Source: Arthrobacter sp. zg-Y1171 (GTDB lineage: Bacteria > Actinomycetota > Actinomycetes > Actinomycetales > Micrococcaceae). Taken from it: DNA of 64,000 bases. The stretch spans positions 558,001 to 622,000 of the forward strand of contig NZ_CP104264.1 of assembly GCF_025244845.1 (NCBI RefSeq), written 5' to 3'. This document shows, piece by piece, positions 26,066 to 33,657 of this stretch. Position numbers and translations under genes: made by a program. The notes beneath the pieces were generated by a model. That model made no database searches. It was not told the DNA's origin and was given only the letters and a program-made list of their open reading frames with translations. How positions within the stretch are numbered: the stretch's first letter is position 1; each line of letters begins with the position of its first letter.

Positions 26066-26094
26066 AGGCCTTCCTTATGTCAGCATGTCAGCGC

Positions 26095-26130
26095 AAAAGG
26101 GCCCGAGCCCCTCGTTGGGGGACCCGGGCA
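26095..26130 (-). terminator. Terminator-like hairpin upstream of BCCT gene
   Basis: On the minus strand GCCCGGGTCCCC, a 4-5 nt loop, then GGGGCTCGGGC forms an imperfect stem (26130-26101), followed by CCTTTT. It would end transcripts of the lipoprotein operon before the BCCT gene. The surrounding gap 26066-26409 (344 nt) also holds an in-frame remnant (26326-26412) and a GGACGG-TACG-CCGTCC repeat at 26168-26183; nothing else is supported. Confidence 0.6.
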
Positions 26131-26325
26131 GGCAGAATGGCAGCCACTCTTTATTTGAGCGTGTGACGGACGGTACGCCGTCCCTCCGGAATCGATAAAG
26201 TAACGCTGCCTAGCCTCTGCGTCCCTTTACATAATTCGCAAGTGTTAGTTCCAGACTCGCGGCCTGCGGCGCACCAAGTCAAATTGGACAGCACCCTATA
26301 AGGAGCCGTACGGGACGGCTGTGCC

Positions 26326-26412
26326 TTAGGCCACGGGCGCCTGGTAAACCAGGATGTTTCCCTCTGGGTCGCCATGGACCCACCGGCCGCCGTGGAGCTG
26401 GTCGTCTTCCTA
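26326..26412 (-). pseudogene. In-frame coding remnant beyond the lipoprotein stop
   Basis: The lipoprotein frame meets TAG (26412-26410) and then stays open for 27 sensible codons to TAA (26328-26326). The peptide includes HGGRWVHGDPEGNILVYQAP, which resembles the lipoprotein's own segment QDEEGSKLVYQAG. It could be the end of a decayed duplicate, an original C-terminus cut off by a nonsense mutation, or chance. Confidence 0.4.
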
Positions 26413-26994
26413 GGTGGTCCGGAATTCCATCTCGGGATCGTAGGAACATGGTCCTTCATAAGTCAGGCTGCTGAGATGATTCCCGGCTTGGTAAACCAAT
26501 TTGCTTCCCTCCTCATCCTGAAGGGTAACCATGATGTAGTACCCCGATCCCACGGACTTAGGCACTGGGGAATCGTAGCGGTTGGTTTCGGTGAATCCCT
26601 GCTGTTCGAAGTGCGAGACGTACTTCTCCATGGCGGCTTCCGGGTCTTCCACTGCGGGGCCCATGATCATCGTTCTGTAACGGTAGGAGCGCTTCTCGCC
26701 GCTTCCGGGCTTCAGCCTCGTGCAGGTGTATGCAACATACCCGCTTGTTTTCGTACCGTCCCAGGCGGACCGTGCATCATTGGAATAGGTCCACTGTCCA
26801 CCGTGGACCTTGGTGGTTTCGTCGCTCAGCTCCAGCATCCTGGCGAGCAGCTCCGAGGCAGGCCTGGACTGATCCACGGCTTCGCTGTTTTCACTTTTCA
26901 TGGTGTCCTCTGAATCGAACGGGGTGGCGCAGCCGGCCACCGTTAGGGCTAGGGCAAGGGCGATCGAGCCAACCGCCAGGGTCAGCCGGTTCAT
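26410..26994 (-). CDS. Lipoprotein of the DUF6507/DUF1023 operon, unknown function
   Basis: A 194-residue exported lipoprotein: the signal peptide ends in a lipobox with C22 (LTVAGC). The mature part is acidic and hydrophilic, with an aromatic-rich beta pattern (GGQWTYSND, YVAYTCTRLKPGSG, SGYYIMVTLQDEEG). I do not recognise the family. The start ATG overlaps the stop of the DUF1023 gene (26991-26994), so the two are coupled and probably function together at the cell surface. Two cysteines in the mature region (in YTCTRL and GPCSYD) could form a disulfide. The frame continues in a recognisable way after the TAG stop, so the end may be mutated. Confidence 0.85.
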   Translation of the reverse strand: MNRLTLAVGSIALALALTVAGCATPFDSEDTMKSENSEAVDQSRPASELLARMLELSDETTKVHGGQWTYSNDARSAWDGTKTSGYVAYTCTRLKPGSGEKRSYRYRTMIMGPAVEDPEAAMEKYVSHFEQQGFTETNRYDSPVPKSVGSGYYIMVTLQDEEGSKLVYQAGNHLSSLTYEGPCSYDPEMEFRTT

Positions 26995-28868
26995 CGTCTG
27001 CCAAAACTGTGCGGGTAATAAGGCATCTCAGACCGTCTCTCTTCAAAGGCTCTCGAAGTATCCGCTAATTCTTCCTCGCGCTGTAGGACCTCATCACCGT
27101 TTCCGGTTGTAATCTTGGCGACGGAATCCAGGCTCTGTGTTCCATTGTCCAGATACCCATGTTCATCGTAGGTGTGCAGGGGATTCCATTTGTCACCGTC
27201 CTCCCCGATGGCGGAGTGCCCGAGGGTCTGCTTGAGCTCCCGCTCTGCGTCCCCTTCCGAACTGAATTCATGTGACCCGAAACCGTCCCCCAATGGGTTG
27301 GTGCGCCGCGAGAGGACGTTGCCGGTCCAGGCAACCTGGTCCTGGGATGCTTGGGTGGCGAAGAGTGCCGGTTGTCCCTCGGGCCCGTCTTTAATGCGCA
27401 TGTCCGCCAGGGCCGTGTTGTCCAGGCCAGCGGAGCCATAAAACGCCACGGAGTCCACGTCAAAATCGATCCCGGTCAGGCCGTGGGCGGTGGTCGTGGT
27501 GCCGTAGGAGTGCGCTGCCACCGAAACGTAGGTGTCGCGGCCGTCGCTGGCAGCGTTGAAGCCGTTCAGTGATGAGGCGAGGCGCTCACCTCCGTCCAGG
27601 GCATGTTCGTTGCCCAAGACTTCGGTGGAGGGCGGCATGCCTGGTGTGTGGTAACCGATCCAGGCAACTACCGCCGGCTCGCCGCCGCCGAGCTTCAGTT
27701 GGGCATCGTAGATGTTCTGTGATCCCTCGGCCCAATTGTCCATGGACCCGGCAGTCGTTCCCATCCCTGGGACATTCCATGTGACGTTGTCAGCAGTATC
27801 CATATTTCCGATAGCCAGGGCGGCCAGCGGCGGGTGCGTGGGATCAAAGGAAATGAGTCCGCGGACGGTTGTGTCGTCACGACCCGCATCGACGGCCGCT
27901 TTTATTTCCTTGAGGACATCCCGCTGTGCATCCGGAAGCGGCTTCTGGGCCAGCGCCAGGTCCAGCGCCACGTTGTTCGCAGCGGTTCGGTCTGAGTAAG
28001 GAATGCCCTCCAGGTTGCCTACGAGGGACGGCACCTTCTGGCTGATGACAGCGCGTTGCTCCGGGGTGAGCTTTTCCCAGGCTTCCTTGTTTTTCCGGGG
28101 ATCCGATCCGAGAGCCGGCGGCGAGAGCGCAGCCTCCGGGTTACGGGCCAGGAACTGTTCCATCTGGTCGGGCCTGAGCCCGGCCAAGAGCGCAAGATAC
28201 TGCTGCATGGCTACACTCGGGTCACCGATGGAGTTCTGCACCCGGTTGTAGGCCTGGGTGGCATCCTGGATAGCCCATTCGTTCAGGGCTTCCTTGCTGA
28301 TTGGCGGAACATCAGCAGTAGGGCGGACCAAGGCCCTATGTGCCCGGTTACACTCCTCCTCCGCCTTTTGCAGTTCGGCCGCCAGCTGGTCCGCTTCCCT
28401 CTGGAGCATGAACTGATCTATGAAAGCGTCCGCGGAGTCCATGACGGACCCGATTTTGCTGACAGCCTCTCCGAGGAAGCCGAATTCTCCGATTCCATCG
28501 ATGATTTCGGCTTCGCGCTTGTCTTGCGCTTGGGCAGTTGCGATTTTGGCCTTGAGTTCAGCGCGTTTTGCCTTGATTGCGGTGATCTCTTCTGCGAAGA
28601 CCTCCAACGCCTGTTTTGAGGAGCGCACCGCAAGCAGGATCTCCTCGCCGTTGTCACGTGGTTTGTCCATCGCCGTGTGCACGAGGCTCGCCTCCGGGGC
28701 GCGGTAGAAGGAATCGACGGTCTGCCACTTGGCCTGGGCGTCGTCCAAGGTGTCAGCCATGCGTTCAACGCGTCTGTCCAGCCTGGCGGCAGCAGCCAGC
28801 AGCGCCGCCTCGTTGGGCAGATTATCGGTACCACTCAGATCAACATTGATGCTCACGTCAAACCCCAC
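26991..28868 (-). CDS. Alpha/beta hydrolase (DUF1023) with WXG-like coiled N-terminus
   Basis: A 625-residue protein without a signal peptide. Residues 1-180 are mostly long helices with heptad patterns, like the N-terminal halves of WXG100/LXG-type secreted proteins. The C-terminal half is a DUF1023-type hydrolase: AVVAWIGYHTPG near 400, nucleophile S454 in AAHSYGTTTTA, then DVDSVAFYGSAGLD near 473 containing a likely acid. DUF1023 proteins often accompany WXG100-like partners in actinobacteria and are thought to be exported. It overlaps both neighbours: 16 nt with the DUF6507 gene and 4 nt with the lipoprotein gene. The natural substrate is unknown. Confidence 0.85.
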   Translation of the reverse strand: MGFDVSINVDLSGTDNLPNEAALLAAAARLDRRVERMADTLDDAQAKWQTVDSFYRAPEASLVHTAMDKPRDNGEEILLAVRSSKQALEVFAEEITAIKAKRAELKAKIATAQAQDKREAEIIDGIGEFGFLGEAVSKIGSVMDSADAFIDQFMLQREADQLAAELQKAEEECNRAHRALVRPTADVPPISKEALNEWAIQDATQAYNRVQNSIGDPSVAMQQYLALLAGLRPDQMEQFLARNPEAALSPPALGSDPRKNKEAWEKLTPEQRAVISQKVPSLVGNLEGIPYSDRTAANNVALDLALAQKPLPDAQRDVLKEIKAAVDAGRDDTTVRGLISFDPTHPPLAALAIGNMDTADNVTWNVPGMGTTAGSMDNWAEGSQNIYDAQLKLGGGEPAVVAWIGYHTPGMPPSTEVLGNEHALDGGERLASSLNGFNAASDGRDTYVSVAAHSYGTTTTAHGLTGIDFDVDSVAFYGSAGLDNTALADMRIKDGPEGQPALFATQASQDQVAWTGNVLSRRTNPLGDGFGSHEFSSEGDAERELKQTLGHSAIGEDGDKWNPLHTYDEHGYLDNGTQSLDSVAKITTGNGDEVLQREEELADTSRAFEERRSEMPYYPHSFGRR

Positions 28869-30205
28869 CTTCCGCGGGTCTTGTTGGGCTCCGCGTCGGA
28901 CGGTGCCTGGTCAGCCAGGAGGATCGCGTCGACTACTGGAATGCCGTTGATTTCCCGCGGCACGGGGGTGGGTTCGGGTGTGACGCCGGCGCCCCCAAAG
29001 TCGCCGGGTGCTGTATCCGGCATCGGCTCGAAGTGGATGACTTCCGGCAGCGGCATCGGCTTGATATCGATGATCTCGGGCATCGGCATTGGTTCGAAGT
29101 GGATGACTTCCGGCATCCACGGCTCGGCATGGATGACGTCGGGCCTTGGCTCGAACGGGATGACTTCCGGCATCCACGGCTCGGCATGGATGACGTCGGG
29201 CATCTTCGTGATCTCCTGCGGCAGTTCGACGGGAAGGCGCTCGAAGCCCGGACGCGAAGGGTCGGCCCAGAATCCGGGGTCTATTCCGGGCCACATAGCG
29301 CCGCGGCCCGGGTCGCCCGGGTAGTAGGGCGCCGGCTCGGCGATGTGTCCACCGGGGATGGCCTCCGGGAGGGGCGCCGGCAGCGGGTGGAGTATGTTTC
29401 CACCCGGGTTGCCCGGGTAGTAGGGGGCAGGCTCGGCGATGTGTCCACCCGGGTTGGCCTCCGGGAGGGGCGCCGGCAGCGGATGGAGTACGTTTCCTGG
29501 ACCCGGCAGCCATGGCAGGTTTCGGACGGGACCGGGCAGGGGATGCTCTGGCATGCGGGGTGGGTTGCCGATGTAGTCGGGCGGGGTGGGGTGTTCATCT
29601 CCCGGGGATTTCGGTCCGCAGCAGTCACACCCGGGTTCACAGCAGTCAGCCGGCGCATCCGCTGCCGGGCCCGGCGTGGGTGCCGGTTCCGGGGCTGGCG
29701 CCGGGGCAGGGGCAATCGGAGCGGGCGCAACGGGGGCAGGAGCTACCGGCATGCGCACACTCGGTGACGGGGCCGGCGCTGGTGCTGGCACGGGAGCGGG
29801 TGCAGGAGCGGGAGCAGGTGCCGGTGCGGGAGTCACGCTGGGTGCCAACTTGCCGCGGGAGATTGCAGCGGCTCCTGCGCCGATGGCAAGCGGCGCGATG
29901 CTCGCTGCCGCTTGCTGCGCATTCGCCACCATCTCCTCGTCGCCCTGAACGTATGCGTTCAGGGCCCGCCGGGTTGCCAGGACGGCATTATCGCTCCGGG
30001 TGATTACCGTCTTGGCGCCCGGCATCACCGTCTCTGCAGCGAACGTCGAGAACCCAGCGATTGCCCCACTTTTGCCGAGCGCGGTTTCAACGCCGTCGAT
30101 CCGGTCTTGAAGATCGAGGAAAAGACTCTCGTTCTGCAACAGGATGGACTCGGTGTCCGTGATTATCCTGCCTACTGCTGCAGCGTCTATGTCATAGGCG
30201 CCCAT
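28853..30205 (-). CDS. DUF6507/WXG100-like protein with Pro/Ala and tandem-repeat tail
   Basis: 450 residues. The first 105 or so are helical and match the DUF6507 pattern (MGAYDIDAAAVGRII at the start, NAYVQGDEEMVANAQ near 83-97), a WXG100-related family. Then come: a Pro-Ala linker (121-182), a Cys cluster C188, C189, C193, C195, C196 in CCEPGCDCC, two 32-residue repeats containing LHPLPAPLPEA (239-300), and repeats of MPDVIHAEPWMPEVI (335-395). The ATG at 30205 has GGGGGAG upstream; a longer frame lacks a ribosome binding site. It is first in a three-gene overlapping operon. Known DUF6507 proteins are about 115 residues, so the tail is an unusual extension, perhaps wall-spanning or adhesive. 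No secretion apparatus gene is nearby. Confidence 0.82.
   Translation of the reverse strand: MGAYDIDAAAVGRIITDTESILLQNESLFLDLQDRIDGVETALGKSGAIAGFSTFAAETVMPGAKTVITRSDNAVLATRRALNAYVQGDEEMVANAQQAAASIAPLAIGAGAAAISRGKLAPSVTPAPAPAPAPAPAPVPAPAPAPSPSVRMPVAPAPVAPAPIAPAPAPAPEPAPTPGPAADAPADCCEPGCDCCGPKSPGDEHPTPPDYIGNPPRMPEHPLPGPVRNLPWLPGPGNVLHPLPAPLPEANPGGHIAEPAPYYPGNPGGNILHPLPAPLPEAIPGGHIAEPAPYYPGDPGRGAMWPGIDPGFWADPSRPGFERLPVELPQEITKMPDVIHAEPWMPEVIPFEPRPDVIHAEPWMPEVIHFEPMPMPEIIDIKPMPLPEVIHFEPMPDTAPGDFGGAGVTPEPTPVPREINGIPVVDAILLADQAPSDAEPNKTRGRWGLT
29101..29201. repeat. Direct repeat, two identical 44-bp units
   Basis: Bases 29101-29144 and 29158-29201 are identical, with a 57-bp period (19 codons). 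They encode the VIHAEPWMPEVI repeats of the DUF6507 protein. The in-frame period and exact identity suggest recent duplication. Confidence 0.85.
29315..29506. repeat. Two tandem 96-bp units in the DUF6507 gene
   Basis: Units 29315-29410 and 29411-29506 have a 96-bp period (32 codons) and encode the GGHIAEPAPYYPG and LHPLPAPLPEA repeats, with few base differences. Confidence 0.8.
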
Positions 30206-30331
30206 TTTCTCCCCCTTGTACAGGCCCCGGACCGCAGTATGAATGCTGCAGTCGCGAGGCGGCGGGAGAGCCGCACTATGACAGTTCCCCCTGAATGTCA
30301 GGAAGAACATAACCCGCCGGAGGGAATCCGT

Positions 30332-30353
30332 ACATGGGGAGAACTGCCCATGT
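30332..30353. other. Inverted repeat between ferritin/VIT1 gene and DUF6507 operon
   Basis: ACATGGG (30332-30338) and CCCATGT (30347-30353) with an 8-nt spacer lie 8 nt beyond the stop of the minus-strand transporter and 127 nt before the DUF6507 start. No T-run follows on the minus strand, so it could be a weak terminator or an operator. Confidence 0.4.
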
Positions 30354-30361
30354 TGCGTGTC

Positions 30362-31492
30362 CTAGAGGGCGGTCGTCCCGAAAACCAGGCCCAGCAGATA
30401 GGTGGCGCCTGCGGCACCCAGCCCGATCGCCAGCTGCCGCAGCGCCCGCTTCAGGGGCGAGGCGCCGGAGAGCAGGCCGACGACGGCGCCGGTCATCAGC
30501 AGCGCCAGGCCCACCAGGACGCAGGAGAGGACGACGGCGGTCATTCCGGTGAGACCAAACAGGTAGGGGAGCACCGGAATCACCGCGCCGGATGCGAAGA
30601 AGCAGAAGCTTGAGGCGGCAGCGCCCAAGCCCGTCCCTACGGACTCGTGCTCATCGTGTTTTTCAGCGTCGTCCGCTTCGGGGTTGAGGGAGAAACTCGG
30701 ATCGCAGTCGCAGCTGTAGAGGCCCATCCGTTCTGCCGCACGGTGCTCGGCTGCGTCCTTGGTCATCCCGCGTGCGCGGTAAACCAGCACCAGCTCGTTG
30801 GCATCGATGTCCAGTGACTTCGCAGCCGAAAGCGTGATCTGGGTGGGCCGGGAGGCATCCAGGAGTTCACGCTGGGACCGGACCGAGACATACTCTCCCG
30901 CGCCCATGGACAACGCCCCCGCAAGCAGGCCGGCCAGACCGCTGATGAGGATGAACGTACTGGACACCCCGGTGGCGCCGATTCCCATGATGAGGGCAAG
31001 GTTGCTGACCAGGCCGTCATTGGCGCCGAAAACTGCTGCCCGGAAGTTCCCCGACAACCGGGTCCGTCCCCGAGTGGCCAGCCCGCGGATCACTTCCTCA
31101 TGAATCTGTTCATCCGCGGCCATGGCGCTGGTGGCGTTGGGATCCTTGGCATAGGGGGAGCGGCCCTCGGCGCGCTGTGCCAGGGCCAGCACGAACACCG
31201 AGCCGAAACGGCGGGCCAGCAGGCCGAGGGCCCGGTTGCGGAAGGAAGCACGGGCCCTGCGCCCGGCGTCGTCGCCCAGCAGCGTGCGCCAGTGTTCTTC
31301 ATGGCGGCCCTCAGCCTCGGCGAGTGCCAGGAGGATGTCGCGTTCCTCACCGTCGCGGCGTTCAGCCAGATACCGGTAGGTCGCTGCTTCGGCCTGCTCA
31401 TCGGCCAGGTACTGCCGCCATCGCTTTTTGTCGGCGTTGGAAGGAACGCTGGATTCGCTGAATGCGGGCTCCGGCGAGGAATGGGAATTCAC
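30362..31492 (-). CDS. Ferritin-like/VIT1 membrane protein (MbfA-type metal exporter)
   Basis: A 376-residue fusion. Residues about 25-145 form a ferritin-like helical domain with carboxylate/His pairs (ADEQAEAATYRYLAE, EAEGRHEEHW, ADEQIHEEVIRGL). The C-terminal part is a VIT1/CCC1 transporter with FRAAVFGANDGLVSNLALIMG, GAGEYVSVRSQRELL and three more helices. The MbfA family exports ferrous iron or manganese, with the ferritin domain as metal sensor. A DCDPSFSL segment near 260 adds metal-binding residues. The GTG start has AGGAG upstream. No DtxR-type box was recognised upstream, so metal control is not shown by sequence. Confidence 0.9.
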   Translation of the reverse strand: MNSHSSPEPAFSESSVPSNADKKRWRQYLADEQAEAATYRYLAERRDGEERDILLALAEAEGRHEEHWRTLLGDDAGRRARASFRNRALGLLARRFGSVFVLALAQRAEGRSPYAKDPNATSAMAADEQIHEEVIRGLATRGRTRLSGNFRAAVFGANDGLVSNLALIMGIGATGVSSTFILISGLAGLLAGALSMGAGEYVSVRSQRELLDASRPTQITLSAAKSLDIDANELVLVYRARGMTKDAAEHRAAERMGLYSCDCDPSFSLNPEADDAEKHDEHESVGTGLGAAASSFCFFASGAVIPVLPYLFGLTGMTAVVLSCVLVGLALLMTGAVVGLLSGASPLKRALRQLAIGLGAAGATYLLGLVFGTTAL

Positions 31493-31823
31493 GGTGCTCC
31501 TGACAGGGACCGGAACGGGGGGATCCGGTCAGTTTAAAGTAAAAGGCAACTCTTCTGACCGAAGGTCTCGCTCGCCCGCGGCCGGATGCCGGCGGGTGGA
31601 CTGCCGGGACGCCGCGGCGTCCAGTATGTCGACAGGCCTCGGCGGAAAATGAACCAGCTGGAATGAACCAGAAGGCCCCACCGGAGCTACTCCCCTTCGC
31701 GTGTCCAAGTGTAGTCGAATCCACCGGCTGTACCGGTCGGAACTCCGCGATACGCCCGACCCCGGTTTTGTCCCTAAGCACCCTGACTTTTTGTCCGTGA
31801 CGGGCAGGCGCTAGAGTCAGATT
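31493..31823. other. 331-nt intergenic region between divergent genes
   Basis: The gap separates the minus-strand ferritin/VIT1 gene and the plus-strand acyl-CoA ligase. A TAGAGT hexamer at 31812-31817 sits 6 nt before the ligase GTG start and is the likely -10 element, giving a leaderless mRNA. TTGTCC at 31791-31796 is a poorly spaced -35 candidate. No small gene or RNA is evident. Confidence 0.5.
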
Positions 31824-33641
31824 GTGAGCAAAAACTTCCCTCTTACGGATCCTGCCCGCCCCTGGACCCGCCACTACAGCGAGGGAGTCCTGGAAGGCTT
31901 CAGCCTCCCGGATGAGTCCCTCGTTGACGTGGTGGAGAGCTCGGTCCGCAAATACCGATCCAAGACCGCCCTGCAGTTCTTCGGTGCCACCACTTCCTAC
32001 GAGGAACTGGGGGACCAGATCCGTCGTGCGGCGACGGGCCTGATGAAACTCGGCGTGCGCAAGGGCGACCGGGTGGCGCTTGTGCTGCCCAACTCGCCGC
32101 AGCACGTGGTGGCGTTCTACGCGGTCCTCCGCTTGGGAGCCGTGGTGGTGGAACACAACCCCCTCTATACGGACCGGGAGCTGCGCCACCAGTTCGAGGA
32201 TCACGGCGCCACCGTGGCCGTGGTGTGGGACAAGGTTGTGGAGAACGTCCAGAAGCTGCCGGCGGATATTCCGGTGCGCAGCATTGTTTCGGTCGACCTG
32301 ATCCCGGCCATGCCGCTGATCAACCGGCTGGCGTTGAAGCTCCCCGTTCCCGCCCTGCGCGAGGCACGGGCCGCCCTTTCCCCGTCCAAGCGTCCGCCCC
32401 GTGGGCCGCGGCGAGTGGTGAGGTGGAATGAGCTGCTGGACAACCGCCCGCTGCGCAAACGCCATCCGCGTCCGGAGCCGTCGGACCTGGCAGCGATCCA
32501 GTACACCAGCGGAACCACCGCAGATCCCAAGGGTGCGATGCTGACGCACGCCAACCTCGTGGCCAACGCGGCACAGGGACGCGCCTGGGTTCCCGGGTTG
32601 AAGCCCGGCAATGAAACCTTCTACGCCGTCCTGCCCATGTTCCATGCCTACGGGCTGACCCTGTGCCTCACCACCGCCATGAGCCTGGGGGCCCGGGTGG
32701 TGCTGTTCCCCAAGTTCGACGTCGACATGACGCTCAAGGCCATGAAAAAGACCCCGGCCACCTTCCTCCCGGCCGTACCGCCGATTTACGAGCGGCTGGC
32801 CGCGGGAGCCAAGGAACAGAACATTTCGCTCAAGGGCGTCCGGTCCGCCATTTCCGGTGCCATGAACCTCCCGCCTCGAACGGTAGAAATCTGGGAAGAA
32901 GCCACCGGCGGACTCCTGATCGAAGGCTACGGCCTGACCGAAACGTCTCCCATCGCGCTGGGCAACCCCTTTGCCAAGTCGCGGAAACCGGGAACAGTCG
33001 GTGTCCCCTTCCCCCTGACCGACATCCGGGTTGTGGATCCCGAGCATCCTACTGTCGACGTTCCCCAGGGCCAGCGGGGCGAACTGCTGATCAAGGGCCC
33101 CCAGGTCTTTGCCGGCTACTGGAACAAGCCGCGGGAAACCGAAGCGGTACTGCTCGACGGCGGCTGGTTCCGTACCGGGGACATTGTCACCGTGGACGAG
33201 GACCACTTTGTGACCATCGTGGACCGGATCAAGGAGCTGATCATTACCGGCGGCTTCAACGTCTCACCCTCGGAAGTGGAAGACGCCCTGAAGCGCCACG
33301 AATCCGTCGACGACGTCGCCGTCGTCGGCCTGCTCCGCTCCGGCGGCGGGGAGGACGTTGTGGCGGCCGTGGTGCGGAAGGCAGGCGCCCGGTTTAGTGC
33401 CGAGGAGCTGCGGACCTTCGTGCGCAAGGAGCTGGCCGCCTACAAGGTGCCGCGACGGATCGTTGAGATCCAGGAGCTTCCGAAGTCCATGATCGGCAAA
33501 GTCCTTCGCAGGCACGTCCGCGACAGCCTGCAGGACGGCAGCGTCGTTTCCGCCAGCGCAGATTCCGCCACCGCAGATTCCGCCACCGCCAACGGCACCG
33601 CAGAAACGAATTCCCCCACCGATCTCCAGAACAAGCCCTGA
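31824..33641 (+). CDS. Long-chain acyl-CoA synthetase (AMP-forming)
   Basis: A 605-residue adenylate-forming ligase that activates fatty acids with ATP and CoA. The P-loop motif QYTSGTTADPKGAMLTH lies near residue 230, EGYGLTETSP near 370, and the hinge region FRTGDIVTVDEDHFVTIVDR near 450. The conserved C-terminal Lys lies in LPKSMIGKVLRR. The last 35 residues are a Ser/Ala/Thr-rich tail coded by a short GCAGATTCCGCCACC repeat and are probably disordered. It starts with GTG and is probably leaderless (TAGAGT 6 nt upstream). An AI-2E family permease follows 16 nt downstream, so the two are probably co-transcribed. Chain-length specificity is unknown. Confidence 0.92.
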   Translation: MSKNFPLTDPARPWTRHYSEGVLEGFSLPDESLVDVVESSVRKYRSKTALQFFGATTSYEELGDQIRRAATGLMKLGVRKGDRVALVLPNSPQHVVAFYAVLRLGAVVVEHNPLYTDRELRHQFEDHGATVAVVWDKVVENVQKLPADIPVRSIVSVDLIPAMPLINRLALKLPVPALREARAALSPSKRPPRGPRRVVRWNELLDNRPLRKRHPRPEPSDLAAIQYTSGTTADPKGAMLTHANLVANAAQGRAWVPGLKPGNETFYAVLPMFHAYGLTLCLTTAMSLGARVVLFPKFDVDMTLKAMKKTPATFLPAVPPIYERLAAGAKEQNISLKGVRSAISGAMNLPPRTVEIWEEATGGLLIEGYGLTETSPIALGNPFAKSRKPGTVGVPFPLTDIRVVDPEHPTVDVPQGQRGELLIKGPQVFAGYWNKPRETEAVLLDGGWFRTGDIVTVDEDHFVTIVDRIKELIITGGFNVSPSEVEDALKRHESVDDVAVVGLLRSGGGEDVVAAVVRKAGARFSAEELRTFVRKELAAYKVPRRIVEIQELPKSMIGKVLRRHVRDSLQDGSVVSASADSATADSATANGTAETNSPTDLQNKP

Positions 33642-33657
33642 CCAGGAAGTAGCGAAC

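Noticed and set aside
29033..29767. Possible CRISPR-like repeat array
   Set aside because: Only two copies per unit, periods of 57 and 96 bp in frame with the DUF6507 gene, and no spacers or cas genes.
31398..33206. 602-codon minus-strand frame opposite the acyl-CoA ligase
   Set aside because: No domain and runs across a divergent promoter; the plus-strand ligase is certain.
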